From Pirellulales bacterium (lineage in GTDB: Bacteria > Planctomycetota > Planctomycetia > Pirellulales > UBA1268), in assembly GCA_016779265.1 (NCBI GenBank), contig JADHNY010000021.1, positions 1-44,480 of the forward strand: DNA of 44,480 nucleotides, in the 5' to 3' direction. The notes beneath the pieces were generated by a model, which saw nothing but the letters and a program-made list of their open reading frames with translations, ran no database searches and was not told the origin of the DNA. Position 1 is the stretch's first letter; each line of letters starts with the position of its first letter. The position numbers were made by a program, and so were the translations under genes. This document shows positions 27,187 to 36,141 of the stretch, in pieces.

Positions 27187-28707
27187 ATGGTCATGCCGCA
27201 GTTTCTCAGCATGCCGGTTTTTGCCTGTGGCAACGCTATGAGAGCGTGGTTGCCCTGTGGGCAGCGGTGTGTGACTGTGATCGTCCTACTCGGGCTCGCG
27301 ATGCTGGTGCTCGCCCGGCCTGATGCGTCTGCGGCTGCTGAGGAGTTTGCCGTTGCCGAGGAGCCGGTTGCAGCGGCAACATCGCCGCTGCCGGCGCGGG
27401 TGCATGTGGCGGCAGGCAGCACCTACCTCCGCGCGGGCCCTGGTGATGACTTCTATCCGACCGCCCGGCTGACGCGGGGCGAAGTCGTCGAGGTCTGGGA
27501 TTTCGATGGGGCTGGCTATGCCGCTGTTCGTCCCGTGGCAGGCAGTTTCAGCTGGATCCGGGCTGACGACCTTCAGCTGGTGCCGCTGGCTACCGAGGCA
27601 GTCGATGGCGAACAGCAGGTCGGTGTGGTCCTGCATGACGGCGTGGTCTCGCGGATTGGCTCTGAACTCAACGACTGCCGTCACGCTGCACAGGTGCGGC
27701 TGGAGGCGGGTGAACGCGTGCGAGTCATCGACACGGTCGAGCTGCCGGGTGGACGGTATCCCGGCACCTGGATGCGGATTGAACCACCTGCTGGAGAGTT
27801 TCGCTGGATCTGGGCTGCCGACCTGGCACTTCCGCCCGGTATCCGTCCGATCGCGCCGCCTCGTCAGCACTCCGAGATCGAACTGGTCTCAGGCGTGCTC
27901 GAGCCACCGCCGGGACCTCCACGCGAACTCGATCCTCCTCGGGCCACACCGATTCCGGAGGCCACCGAACCGTCCCGCTCCGACGACACCCCCTGGTACA
28001 GCCGCTGGATGCCACAGGGTTCGAGTGTGTTTGAGCCCTGGAACAGGCCAGTCACGCCTTCGACACCAGCCGGCGCCGTGGCGATCAGTGGTGATGAACT
28101 CGATGACATCGACCTTGAACTCTCCCTGGCAGTGGCGGCGCCTGAGGAGCAGTGGAATCTCAACCCACTCCGCGACCGTCTGAATCTCGCCAGCGCACGG
28201 GCGACCACGCACCAGGAACGGCTCCGCGCCGATGCCCTCGATGCCCGCTTGGCTCGGTTTGAGTCGATTCAGGCTCGCCGTGCAGTCCTCAGTGAAGAAG
28301 CAGCATCAGCGGAGAATCAGCTGCGGCTGGGAAGCCTTTGGTCGAGCCTCTCAGCACTCGGCAGCCGGCCTGTGCGGCCTGGCGTGTTGCCCGGAGGTGC
28401 TCCTGCCAATGGGCAGGCCACCTGGACGCCCCCGGATGCCGTCGAGACCACTGGTCGTCTCGCCACGGTGGTCTCACGCCGCCCAGACGCTCCGCGATGG
28501 GCATTGGTGGATGCCAGCAATCAGGTACTCGTGTTTGTCACACCATCAGAGTCGCTCAACCTCTCCGCGCTCGTGGGGCAGGAGGTCGCGATCCGTGGTG
28601 CCCGAGGCTACATGCCGGAGTATCGCAAGCCCTACTTGGTGGCGACTGAGGCGCGGCTGCGAATCGCCAACGCCACACCATCGAGCACCGACATGAACCG
28701 CCGGTGA
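27187..28707 (+). CDS. Secreted protein with two SH3-like domains
   Basis: 506 residues from ATG 27187, which follows GAAGGA closely; ATG 27193 is also possible. A hydrophobic segment (about 27-44, VTVIVLLGLAMLVLA) and AAA-rich cleavage region indicate a signal peptide. Two bacterial SH3-like modules follow at about residues 72-140 (RVHVAAGSTYLRAGPGDDFYPTARL, in part; GSFSWIRADDLQLV) and 145-220 (VVLHDGVVSRIGSELNDC; GEFRWIWAADLAL). The centre is a Pro-rich linker and a charged helix (about 320-400). The C-terminus (about 420-500) looks like an OB-fold-type beta domain (GRLATVVSRRP, VGQEVAIRGARGYM). SH3-like modules often bind peptidoglycan, so an envelope role is likely but unproven. It converges with the 28735 gene. 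Confidence 0.75.
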   Translation: MVMPQFLSMPVFACGNAMRAWLPCGQRCVTVIVLLGLAMLVLARPDASAAAEEFAVAEEPVAAATSPLPARVHVAAGSTYLRAGPGDDFYPTARLTRGEVVEVWDFDGAGYAAVRPVAGSFSWIRADDLQLVPLATEAVDGEQQVGVVLHDGVVSRIGSELNDCRHAAQVRLEAGERVRVIDTVELPGGRYPGTWMRIEPPAGEFRWIWAADLALPPGIRPIAPPRQHSEIELVSGVLEPPPGPPRELDPPRATPIPEATEPSRSDDTPWYSRWMPQGSSVFEPWNRPVTPSTPAGAVAISGDELDDIDLELSLAVAAPEEQWNLNPLRDRLNLASARATTHQERLRADALDARLARFESIQARRAVLSEEAASAENQLRLGSLWSSLSALGSRPVRPGVLPGGAPANGQATWTPPDAVETTGRLATVVSRRPDAPRWALVDASNQVLVFVTPSESLNLSALVGQEVAIRGARGYMPEYRKPYLVATEARLRIANATPSSTDMNRR

Positions 28708-28728
28708 GCCGATGCAGTCAGCGGCTTC

Positions 28729-29691
28729 TCAGCGAGTGGTGCCGCCGGTTGGTGACTGTGTTTCAGTGCTCATCCAGCGACTCGCCAGGCGTCCAGCGAT
28801 GTCAGGTTCTTCCGTGATATCACCAGCGGCACCTCCCGCACGACGGGCTGCCATCGCCAGCTGCTGTTGCTGAGCTGGGGCGATCTGCGTGAGCCGTGCG
28901 GAGAGCCGCTCAACACCGAGTGGGTTTTCACTCGCCGTGCGGGAGAGATGCCCCATGAAGAGGCAGATCTCATGCACATTCCAGCCGGCGGTCGTCACGA
29001 TCAATGGCTGCAAGGTGCGGGTCACGATCTCAAACCCGAGCCCATCGACATCGAGGAAGGCATCGGTCTTTAGACAGACACGGTTTGGTGGTGTGCCGGG
29101 CGTGTCGTTGTAGCTGTAGCGAAGCAGCACGATGCAGGTGCCGGTGAGTGGCTTGGGCGCGAAAGGACCGCTATAGCCACCACGGCCATGGAGAACGAGG
29201 GTTCCCTGCGAACCATCACCACTGTGGTAGAGCATCCGCATCGTGCCCACGGTGCCGTAGCCATCGGCAAGCCGCCACTGCTCAGGACCGGCAGGGTCGA
29301 GCGAGAGCTTGCTGATCTCGAGCACCCGCCAGATGTCGACGATGCCTTCTGGATGTTTCAGCCCAAACCTCAGCAGGTCGGGATGGCAGTCAAACTCCTG
29401 CGTCGGTAGCCGACGGTAGAGCGTGGTTGAGCGTACGCAGTCGCGGACCAACTTCGCCTTGTCCCGCGGCAGCATCACATGGCTGAGCGCCTCGAGTGCG
29501 TCGCGTCGCGCGGTCCGACTGGAGCTGCCCGATTCGGTCGTGAGGACCTCCGGGTCAGGCCGGTCGAGTGATGCAGCAGCAGCTGACGGAAGCCAGCTGA
29601 CGAAGGTGACAGCCGCCACCCCTGCTGTGTAGAGAATCGTGTTGCCAAGGCGACCGGCAGACCGGTAGCGCCCCCCTAGACAACGTCGCAT
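28729..29691 (-). CDS. Secreted protein of unknown function
   Basis: 320 residues from ATG 29691, preceded by a strong AGGGGGG ribosome site about seven bases upstream. An uncleaved or cleavable hydrophobic stretch (about 19-40, TILYTAGVAAVTFVSWLPSAAAA, in part) looks like a signal peptide. The mature part contains a beta-rich core (about 130-240) with GTVGTMRMLYHSGDG, GRGGYSGPFAPKPL and a YNDTPGTPPNR loop. A helical, Ala/Gln-rich tail follows. I recognise no catalytic motif. The 29692-30051 gap separates it from the divergent MMPL exporter gene. It could be a planctomycete-specific envelope protein. Confidence 0.68.
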   Translation of the reverse strand: MRRCLGGRYRSAGRLGNTILYTAGVAAVTFVSWLPSAAAASLDRPDPEVLTTESGSSSRTARRDALEALSHVMLPRDKAKLVRDCVRSTTLYRRLPTQEFDCHPDLLRFGLKHPEGIVDIWRVLEISKLSLDPAGPEQWRLADGYGTVGTMRMLYHSGDGSQGTLVLHGRGGYSGPFAPKPLTGTCIVLLRYSYNDTPGTPPNRVCLKTDAFLDVDGLGFEIVTRTLQPLIVTTAGWNVHEICLFMGHLSRTASENPLGVERLSARLTQIAPAQQQQLAMAARRAGGAAGDITEEPDIAGRLASRWMSTETQSPTGGTTR

Positions 29692-30051
29692 TAAGGCCCC
29701 CCTTCGCGAACGTCACAATCGTTTCCACTGATATCTTCGTCACAGGCCGCACAGTCGAATCACTGCGGCGATGCTGCGCGGCAAACTCAACGCGTCCACC
29801 CCAGGCAGCCAACTCGGCGGTGCTTACCTATTTAGACGCAGGGGGAGAAGATGCCGGGGATGTTTCGCCGGGCGGGGTTGGAGCCTGCGGTGGGCTTTCC
29901 TACGATCCGCCCTCGCGCCGAAGCCAAAGCCCGCGCGGCGAGTGTGCCGTGGGCTGCTGGTTGAGGTCTGAACACCACCAAGGCGAGCATCCTCGAACAC
30001 GAGCGTCCTCGAACAACTGTGCGACTGTTTCCGAGAAGGCAGACTGCAGCG
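29692..30051. other. Divergent gap with hairpin and tandem repeat
   Basis: 360 bp between divergent genes; no credible gene. It contains a GGGCTTT/AAAGCCC inverted pair (29892-29898 with 29926-29932) and the 16-bp tandem duplication at 29984-30015. Both promoters should lie here, but I could not place them. Confidence 0.55.
29984..30015 (+). repeat. 16-bp tandem duplication upstream of the MMPL gene
   Basis: CGAGCATCCTCGAACA (29984-29999) is directly followed by CGAGCGTCCTCGAACA (30000-30015), 15 of 16 identical. It lies 3 to 36 bases before the two candidate starts of the MMPL gene, a possible operator position. Confidence 0.75.
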
Positions 30052-32904
30052 ATGCCGCCGAGCGACGCGGACCCTGCCGAGGCCACACAGCCCGTTTCCC
30101 CAGGCTCGACCAGGGACGCTCTGCATGCCCACGCCGGCAGCAGCGAGAGTGTGATCGGTCGCATGCTCGTGGCCTGGACGCGGCTCTGCCTGAAAGCCCC
30201 TGGGACCATCCTGGCGATTGCCCTGATCACAGCGGCGGCGGCAGGACTGCTGACCCAGCAGCATCTCGGCTACAAGGTCAGCCGTGTTGATCTGCTCGAT
30301 CCCGACAGCGACTACAACCGGCTCTGGATCGACTACCTCGCCGAGTTTGGGGAAGACGACGATGCGGTGATCGTGGTGGAGGGTGCCTCGCAAGACGAGG
30401 TTGTGGGCGTGCTCAGCGAGGTCTCGGCTGAGCTTGCCAAGGAAGAGACACTCTTCCACTCCGTGCTACACGAGGTTGACCTGACGGAGATTCGCTCCAA
30501 GGGCCTGCACTATCTCGATGTTGACGACCTGCAGTCGATCGATCGGTTTCTCGCTGAGAGCGAGCCGATTCTGGCGGGTGGCTGGTCGTATCTGAAGGTC
30601 GGCACGATGATCGGCGGCCTGGGGAGCCGCGTGGTTGCCGGTACCCACGGAGACGCCGGGGAGCCACCACTGGAGGCCCTCGAGCGGTATTCCGAAGGGC
30701 TGCTCACGAGCCTCTCTGCGGCGGCCTCTGGCGGCATGAGCGGGGAGCTGCCTCAGGCCTCAGCCTGGCCTGGGATGCCTGGATCGCTGGAATCGCTCTC
30801 CGATCTCTCCAGCCAATACCTTCTCGCCAAAGATGGCACCCTTGGCTTCGCCCTGGTGCGGATCGCCAAGTCACAGGATGGCTTCGCGGGTGCCTCGGAA
30901 GCCACCGATGAGCTGCGGCGTCTGCTCGACGTCGTGTCAGCACGGCATCCACAGGTGGAGATCGGTCTGACAGGTCTTCCGATCATGGAAGACGACGAGA
31001 TGCGGTCGAGCCAGAACTCGATGATCAAGGCGAGCATGCTGTCGCTGATCGCAGTGGCGGTGGTGATTGTCGCTGGCTTTGGTGGTGTGCGGCATGCCCT
31101 GCTCGCCAATGGTGTGCTGATGATCGGCATGGCCTGGGCGTTTGCCTGGGCAACGATCTCGGTCGGCCACCTCAACATTCTCAGCGTGACGTTTGCGGTC
31201 ACGATGATCGGCGTTGGTATCGACTACGGCACCTACTACGTCGGCCGGTATCTCGCGCTGCGACGCAGCGGGCAAGACTGCGAGGCGGCGCTGCTGGGTG
31301 CGAGCGCGACTGTCGGGCCGAGCATCCTGACCGGTGCGATCACCACCTCGATAGCCTTCTTCTCCGCGGCCCTCACGAGCTTTGTGGGGGTTTCGGAACT
31401 GGGCATGATCGCCGGCGGCGGCATTCTGCTGTGTGCAGTCGCAGAGCTGTTCGTGCTGCCGGCCACGATCGCGCTGGTCGATCGCAGTGGCTTCTTCCCA
31501 ACGGTGCCAGAGCCGGTTCCGGTGCATCATTGGCTGCGGCCTGTGATGCGGTATCCCCGCTTCGCTGTTCTCGCGTCGATGGCAGCAATCCTGCTGACCT
31601 CCTCAGGAGTGCACGACCTGGTCTATGACCACAACCTGCTCAACATGCAGCCGGAAGGGCTGGAGAGTGTGGAGCTGGAGAAGAAGCTGCTCACCGAATG
31701 TGATCAGAGCGTGTGGTATGCCCTCTCGATTGCCGACACGCGTGAAGAACTGCTCTCGCTGAAGGAACAGTTTGAGGCGTTGCCCACTGTGGAGCGGGTC
31801 GACCAGATCGCCTCGCTGCTGCCGGTTGACGAAGATCTCAAGCGGCCGGCGATTGAGCAGATTCGTGGACGATTGGCGGGCCTGCCCGAGCGTCCTCCTC
31901 AGATTCCGGTCGACCGCATCGACGCCCTCGTCGAAACCCTCGCCTGGGCTCAGGCAGAGGCTGCGAAGAGGCCAGGTGGCCTGCGGTCTGCCTGGCACCT
32001 CGAGCAGTGTGGCGACATTCTGCGACAGATGCCTCCGCAGCAGAGCAGCCTCGTGCTCGCCGGCTTTCAGCAGGCTGTTGCGGGCGACATGCTCACTCGC
32101 ATGCACGCCTTGCAAGCGGTCTCTGATCCGGAGCCGCCTCGGCTGGAAGACCTGCCGGAGAGTCTTGTGGACCGCTTCGTTGGCTCAAGCGGAAAGCAGC
32201 TGCTGAAGATTTACGGTCGTGGTGACATCTGGGACTTCGATTCGCTGCAGAAGTTTGTGCAGGATGTACGCAGCATCGATCCGCGGGTCACCGGTCATCC
32301 CCTGCAGGCCTATGAGGCATCGCTGGAGATGAAGCGGAGCTACGAGCAGGCCGCGGTCTACTCCGCGATTGTGATCCTGTTTGTGCTCTGGTTTGACTTC
32401 CGCAACCTCGTGCACTCATGCCTCGCGGTGTTGCCGCTGGTGGCTGGGATGCTGCAGACGCTGGGGATCATGGGACTGGTGGGGATCCCACTCAATCCTG
32501 CCAACCTGATCGGCATCCCGCTCGTGTTTGGGATCGCAGTCGACTACGGCGTGCACATTGTGCATGACTACCTGGAACGACCAGGCACCTACCGCATCAG
32601 TCCCTCCACCGCCAACTCTGTGCTCGTTGACGCCCTGACCACAATCCTCGGTTTTGGTGCCCTGATGGTGGCGAGCCATCGTGGACTCGAGAGCCTCGGT
32701 CGCGTGCTGACGCTTGGGGTTACCAGTTGCACCATCACGTCGCTGGTGTTTCTGCCGGCAGTGCTGCGGATGCTGCCGAGACGTAAGGTAGCGGCAGCGG
32801 TTGCTGAGGAACTGGCTGAGGACGGCGGCGACCAGGCGGCGGATATCGTGCCGATGCTGGCAACGCAGCCGCAGCCGCCTGCGGAGTGGCGAGAGGCCGC
32901 CTAA
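30052..32904 (+). CDS. MMPL/RND-family membrane exporter
   Basis: 950 residues from ATG 30052; GTG 30019 would add 11 residues and neither start has a strong ribosome site. The layout is the classic double one. TM1 (about residues 41-58) is followed by a large periplasmic domain, then a helix bundle with the conserved GVGIDYGTYYVGRYLALR region (about 393-412). The second TM1 is near residue 505, followed by a second periplasmic domain and a C-terminal bundle with the matching GIAVDYGVHIVHDYLER region. The acidic residues within these helices (GIDYG, AVDYG) fit proton-driven transport. Relatives export lipids or hopanoids to the outer membrane; the substrate here is unknown. No membrane-fusion partner gene is adjacent. 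A strong hairpin follows the stop codon. Confidence 0.85.
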   Translation: MPPSDADPAEATQPVSPGSTRDALHAHAGSSESVIGRMLVAWTRLCLKAPGTILAIALITAAAAGLLTQQHLGYKVSRVDLLDPDSDYNRLWIDYLAEFGEDDDAVIVVEGASQDEVVGVLSEVSAELAKEETLFHSVLHEVDLTEIRSKGLHYLDVDDLQSIDRFLAESEPILAGGWSYLKVGTMIGGLGSRVVAGTHGDAGEPPLEALERYSEGLLTSLSAAASGGMSGELPQASAWPGMPGSLESLSDLSSQYLLAKDGTLGFALVRIAKSQDGFAGASEATDELRRLLDVVSARHPQVEIGLTGLPIMEDDEMRSSQNSMIKASMLSLIAVAVVIVAGFGGVRHALLANGVLMIGMAWAFAWATISVGHLNILSVTFAVTMIGVGIDYGTYYVGRYLALRRSGQDCEAALLGASATVGPSILTGAITTSIAFFSAALTSFVGVSELGMIAGGGILLCAVAELFVLPATIALVDRSGFFPTVPEPVPVHHWLRPVMRYPRFAVLASMAAILLTSSGVHDLVYDHNLLNMQPEGLESVELEKKLLTECDQSVWYALSIADTREELLSLKEQFEALPTVERVDQIASLLPVDEDLKRPAIEQIRGRLAGLPERPPQIPVDRIDALVETLAWAQAEAAKRPGGLRSAWHLEQCGDILRQMPPQQSSLVLAGFQQAVAGDMLTRMHALQAVSDPEPPRLEDLPESLVDRFVGSSGKQLLKIYGRGDIWDFDSLQKFVQDVRSIDPRVTGHPLQAYEASLEMKRSYEQAAVYSAIVILFVLWFDFRNLVHSCLAVLPLVAGMLQTLGIMGLVGIPLNPANLIGIPLVFGIAVDYGVHIVHDYLERPGTYRISPSTANSVLVDALTTILGFGALMVASHRGLESLGRVLTLGVTSCTITSLVFLPAVLRMLPRRKVAAAVAEELAEDGGDQAADIVPMLATQPQPPAEWREAA

Positions 32905-32932
32905 GCGAGTCGCTCGCGAGACGACGGCAGGG

Positions 32933-32983
32933 AGAGCAAAAGCTCGAGAAACGTTTGCGTTTTTCGATCGAGCGACGTGCTCT
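32933..32983 (+). terminator. Long stem-loop after the MMPL gene
   Basis: Nested inverted arms: AGAGCA (32933-32938) with TGCTCT (32978-32983), GCTCGA (32942-32947) with TCGAGC (32968-32973), and GAAACG with CGTTTTTC around a TTTG loop. It begins 29 bases after the MMPL stop. A T-run lies inside the stem, not after it, so Rho-independent termination is plausible but not textbook. Confidence 0.45.
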
Positions 32984-33116
32984 GCACCTCTCTTGGTGAT
33001 AGAGACCGGGCCGATGCCGTGTACCTGGAAGTCCTGTTGTGACCGCTGACCGCTGCGCGGTATTCCCCACAGAGGCCCGAGGCCGTGATCGAACACTCCC
33101 ATGGAAGGGGACTATC

Positions 33117-33773
33117 ATGCAGAAGGTGGTGAACCGGATGATGCTCGCCGTGATGCTGGCCGCTGGCCCGCTGATGGCTTTGAGCATGGCTGCGGAGAGT
33201 GAGCGAGTGGTCAACGTGTCGATGGCAGACCAGTTTGGCTCACGGCGTGCGACCAGCCAGATGAAGGGCGACGTGGTCGTGCTCGTGTACGCTGAGCGTC
33301 ATGGAGCCGAGGCGAGCCGAGATCTTGGCCGTGCCCTGCATGTTCACTTTCATCCCAATGCCGCGAAGGTGCCGTTGCAGCAGTCAGCAGCCCAGCCAGT
33401 GACGGTGCCAGCTGGTTGGCCTGAAGGTGTTGAGACGCCCGATGTCAAAGTCGTCGCGGTGGCCTGTCTCTCGGAGGTGCCGAGGATGTTTCATGGGCTT
33501 GCCCGTAGCCGCTTTCGCAGCGACTCCCCACATCTGCCGGTGTGGCTCGACTTCACCGACACGATGAAGAAGAACTTTGGCCTCAAGGGTGGTGTGCCAA
33601 ACGTGGCAATCCTCGATACTGAGGGGCGGCTGCATGCGGTGCACACCGGAACCTTTAAGGGCTCTCAGCTTGAAGAGCTCGCCACCACGATCGACAGCCT
33701 GCGGATCGCCTCGGCACAGCAGGCCACAACGATCCGGACGGCAGCCGCTCCCACCTCGAGCAGCACGAAGTGA
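33117..33773 (+). CDS. Secreted redoxin-fold protein lacking the CxxC site
   Basis: 218 residues from ATG 33117, with AAGGGG about seven bases upstream; the longer frame from 33039 is unlikely. A signal peptide spans about residues 1-25 (MMLAVMLAAGPLMALSMAA). The mature chain follows the thioredoxin/redoxin order: ADQFGSRRATSQMKGD, then a VVVLVYAERHG strand where WCxxC-type residues normally sit, a DVKVVAVACLSEVP strand, a cis-Pro-like GVPNVAILDTEGRLH, and a HTGTFKGSQLEEL end. Its single cysteine (in VACLSEV) is outside the usual active site. A thiol-disulfide activity is therefore unlikely. It may be a structural or binding homologue. It converges with the rhomboid gene. Confidence 0.7.
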   Translation: MQKVVNRMMLAVMLAAGPLMALSMAAESERVVNVSMADQFGSRRATSQMKGDVVVLVYAERHGAEASRDLGRALHVHFHPNAAKVPLQQSAAQPVTVPAGWPEGVETPDVKVVAVACLSEVPRMFHGLARSRFRSDSPHLPVWLDFTDTMKKNFGLKGGVPNVAILDTEGRLHAVHTGTFKGSQLEELATTIDSLRIASAQQATTIRTAAAPTSSSTK

Positions 33774-33812
33774 TTGGCAGCACAAAAGCCGGCGACGAGA
33801 CAACCGGTATGA

Positions 33813-33836
33813 CTGACGTCGCTACTGACGTCGCTG
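33813..33836. repeat. 12-bp tandem duplication at the end of the rhomboid gene
   Basis: CTGACGTCGCTA (33813-33824) is directly followed by CTGACGTCGCTG (33825-33836), 11 of 12 identical. On the minus strand it spans the last codons and the stop codon of the rhomboid gene. Confidence 0.75.
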
Positions 33837-34685
33837 CTTGATGCGACGGCTTTCACGGGTGAGCGTGTCTCGTTCCTGGCTGGTGAGGCTCGCTTCGCCA
33901 GAGCGACTGATCTTCTCCAGGATGCGATCAACCTCCGCCTGACGGCTGCCCTCGTCCTCTGTATCGAGGCGATCGTCATCGCCACGGTAGATCTTCATGC
34001 CACGGCGGGATGCGGTCCAGCGTGAAAAGGTCTCGCCGAACTGTTCGGTGAGGCTGCTCATGTTGTGCCCCTGCCAGGCGTAGAGCAGGCCGAAGGCAGC
34101 TCCTCCAAGGTGTGCAACATGGGCCACATTGCCACCCCCACCGGCGGCCCCCTGCACGTCGGAGACGAAATAAAGGATGCCGAGCGCCCAGGCAGGCACC
34201 GGCAGGATGCCCCAGATTAAGACCGTCTGCCGTGGGTAGAACCAGATGAAGACCGCCATCACTGCCATCACGCCGCCACTGGCCCCGATCAGGTAGGCCT
34301 GCTGGCTGTTGCCAAGCTGCAGGCTCAGCAGCCAGGCCAGGCCTGCGATGACGACGGCAGAGAAGTAGAAGCGGAGGAAACGGCCGCGGCCGATCACATA
34401 CTCCACCTCGCGGCCGAAGAACCACATCGCCACCATGTTGAAGACAAGATGCCAGGGGCTCCTCGGGTCGTGGGCAAACCCGTATGTGATCAGCTGCCAG
34501 CATTCCCAAGGGCGGGAGAACATATCGCCTTTGAGGGCGAGAAAACTGGTGATCGGAAACTCGCTCGCGGCCAACAGGTTCGCCACCCAGAGGGCGACAT
34601 TGGCCACGATGATCGTCATGACAGCCGACCACTCAGGTGCAAATCCCTCGTCGCGGCGGTAGTAACCCCGGTCTTGAAAGCCCAT
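33822..34685 (-). CDS. Rhomboid-family intramembrane serine protease
   Basis: 287 residues. ATG 34685 (MGFQDRGYYRRDEG) is chosen because planctomycete rhomboids begin with such a short polar lead; the frame upstream reads as non-coding. Rhomboids cleave transmembrane proteins within the bilayer. The catalytic serine is S136 in GASGG and the catalytic histidine is H192 in AHLGGAAFG. The HxxxN motif (H79, N83 in HLVFNMVAMW) is intact, so the protein should be active. Six membrane helices span about residues 20-205. The tail (about 210-287) is charged and cytoplasmic. No ribosome site is evident. It is divergent from the Gfo/Idh/MocA gene across 237 bp, where I see no gene. Confidence 0.9.
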   Translation of the reverse strand: MGFQDRGYYRRDEGFAPEWSAVMTIIVANVALWVANLLAASEFPITSFLALKGDMFSRPWECWQLITYGFAHDPRSPWHLVFNMVAMWFFGREVEYVIGRGRFLRFYFSAVVIAGLAWLLSLQLGNSQQAYLIGASGGVMAVMAVFIWFYPRQTVLIWGILPVPAWALGILYFVSDVQGAAGGGGNVAHVAHLGGAAFGLLYAWQGHNMSSLTEQFGETFSRWTASRRGMKIYRGDDDRLDTEDEGSRQAEVDRILEKISRSGEASLTSQERDTLTRESRRIKQRRQ

Positions 34686-34922
34686 GGAATGCTCTGGATC
34701 TGCAGATTCCGCACGCTGGCGGGAGAACGCAGGCGGCCTCGTTCCGCCTCTCAAACAGTGCATGCTAGACGGCTGTCGCAGAGAGGGGCAACCGCGGGCC
34801 CTGCCGCCCGGCTGGTGAGTCTGGTACAAACCGCTGGCGGGAGAACTGCCAGAGATCAGCACGCCAGTCACAGGCCGCTGAGGGCAACACGCACATCACC
34901 AGTCTGACGTTGGAGGAGAGTC

Positions 34923-36119
34923 ATGGGTCTCAACGGATCACTCGGCCGCAAGCTGCGGATGGGCATCGTTGGCGGTGGGCCAGGATCATTTATCGGTCGG
35001 GTGCATGTCACAGGTGCTGTGCTCGACAACCGGGCCGAACTTGTCGCCGGTGCCTTCTCCAGCAGTCCGGAGAAGTCGAAGCAGGCGGCCGCCGACTATT
35101 TTGTGGATCCCGCTCGGGCCTATGGCTCCTACGAGGAGATGTTTGCCACGGAGAAGGCGAAGCCAGAGGGGGAGCGAATCGACTTCGTCTCGGTGACCAC
35201 GCCCAACCACATGCACTTTCCGGTCGCCAAAGCGGCCCTGGAGGCAGGCTTCCACGTTGTCTGCGACAAGCCTCTTACGCTGACGCTTGCCGAGGCAGAA
35301 GAACTCGCTGGCCTCGTGGAGCAGCTGCCGGTGGTGTTTGCAGTGACGCACAACTACACCGGCTACCCCCTTGTACGGCAGGCCCGTGAGATGGCCCTCT
35401 CCGGGGAGCTTGGTGAAGTGCAGGCGATCCGGGCGGAATACATCCAGGGCTGGCTGCGAACTCGGCTTGAGCAGGAGGGACAGAAGCAGGCTGCCTGGCG
35501 GACGGATCCGACCAAGAGCGGTGCCGCCGGTGCCTTTGGCGACATCGGCACGCACGCCTACAACCTCGGTCGCTACATGACCGGTGTGTTGCCCGAGAGC
35601 ATCTCGACGCATCTGAAGATCTTTGAGCCTCCACGCCCGCTCGACGACTACGGCCATGCGGTGGTGCGGTATCAGAACGGAGCGCTCGGCACGGTGACCG
35701 CTTCGCAGATCAGCCACGGGCGGGAAAACGATCTGCGGATTCAGATCGATGGCACCAAGGCAAGCCTGGAATGGCACCAGGAAAACCCCAATCAGCTCTT
35801 TGTGCGTCGCAACGGGCATGCCCACCAGATCTACACACGCGATCCGAATGCGGCCTTCATGAATGGCCTCGGAGCAGCCGCCTGTCGCCTGCCAGCGGGC
35901 CATCCGGAGGCCTTCTTCGAAGCCTTTGCCAACGTCTATCGTTCCGCCTACGACGCGATGTCGGCGGCGATTGCTGGTGAGACGTTTGAGAAGGTCGACA
36001 CCGTCTACCCCAACATCTGTGACGGTGTGGAGGGTATGTACTTCATTGAGCAGTCGGTCGCATCGAGCAAGGCAGACGGTGCGTGGCTACCGCTGGCTCA
36101 CCGGCTCGCCCGCCGGTAG
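34923..36119 (+). CDS. Gfo/Idh/MocA-family oxidoreductase
   Basis: 398 residues from ATG 34923, with a strong GGAGGAGA ribosome site. The N-terminal Rossmann domain carries the NAD(P)-binding motif [12 protein letters not shown] (residues 14-25). The usual EKP catalytic-region motif appears as DKP (VVCDKPLTL, near residue 118), a common variant. The C-terminal beta-sheet domain contains the [12 protein letters not shown] segment (near 202), equivalent to the conserved substrate-site stretch with its histidine. No Tat signal is present, so it is cytosolic, unlike many planctomycete relatives. The substrate is probably a sugar or inositol derivative and cannot be specified. The exonuclease gene follows 22 bp later with its own ribosome site, so the two may be co-transcribed. 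Confidence 0.9.
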   Translation: MGLNGSLGRKLRMGIVGGGPGSFIGRVHVTGAVLDNRAELVAGAFSSSPEKSKQAAADYFVDPARAYGSYEEMFATEKAKPEGERIDFVSVTTPNHMHFPVAKAALEAGFHVVCDKPLTLTLAEAEELAGLVEQLPVVFAVTHNYTGYPLVRQAREMALSGELGEVQAIRAEYIQGWLRTRLEQEGQKQAAWRTDPTKSGAAGAFGDIGTHAYNLGRYMTGVLPESISTHLKIFEPPRPLDDYGHAVVRYQNGALGTVTASQISHGRENDLRIQIDGTKASLEWHQENPNQLFVRRNGHAHQIYTRDPNAAFMNGLGAAACRLPAGHPEAFFEAFANVYRSAYDAMSAAIAGETFEKVDTVYPNICDGVEGMYFIEQSVASSKADGAWLPLAHRLARR

Positions 36120-36141
36120 GCCACCAGCGAAGGAGCGTGGG

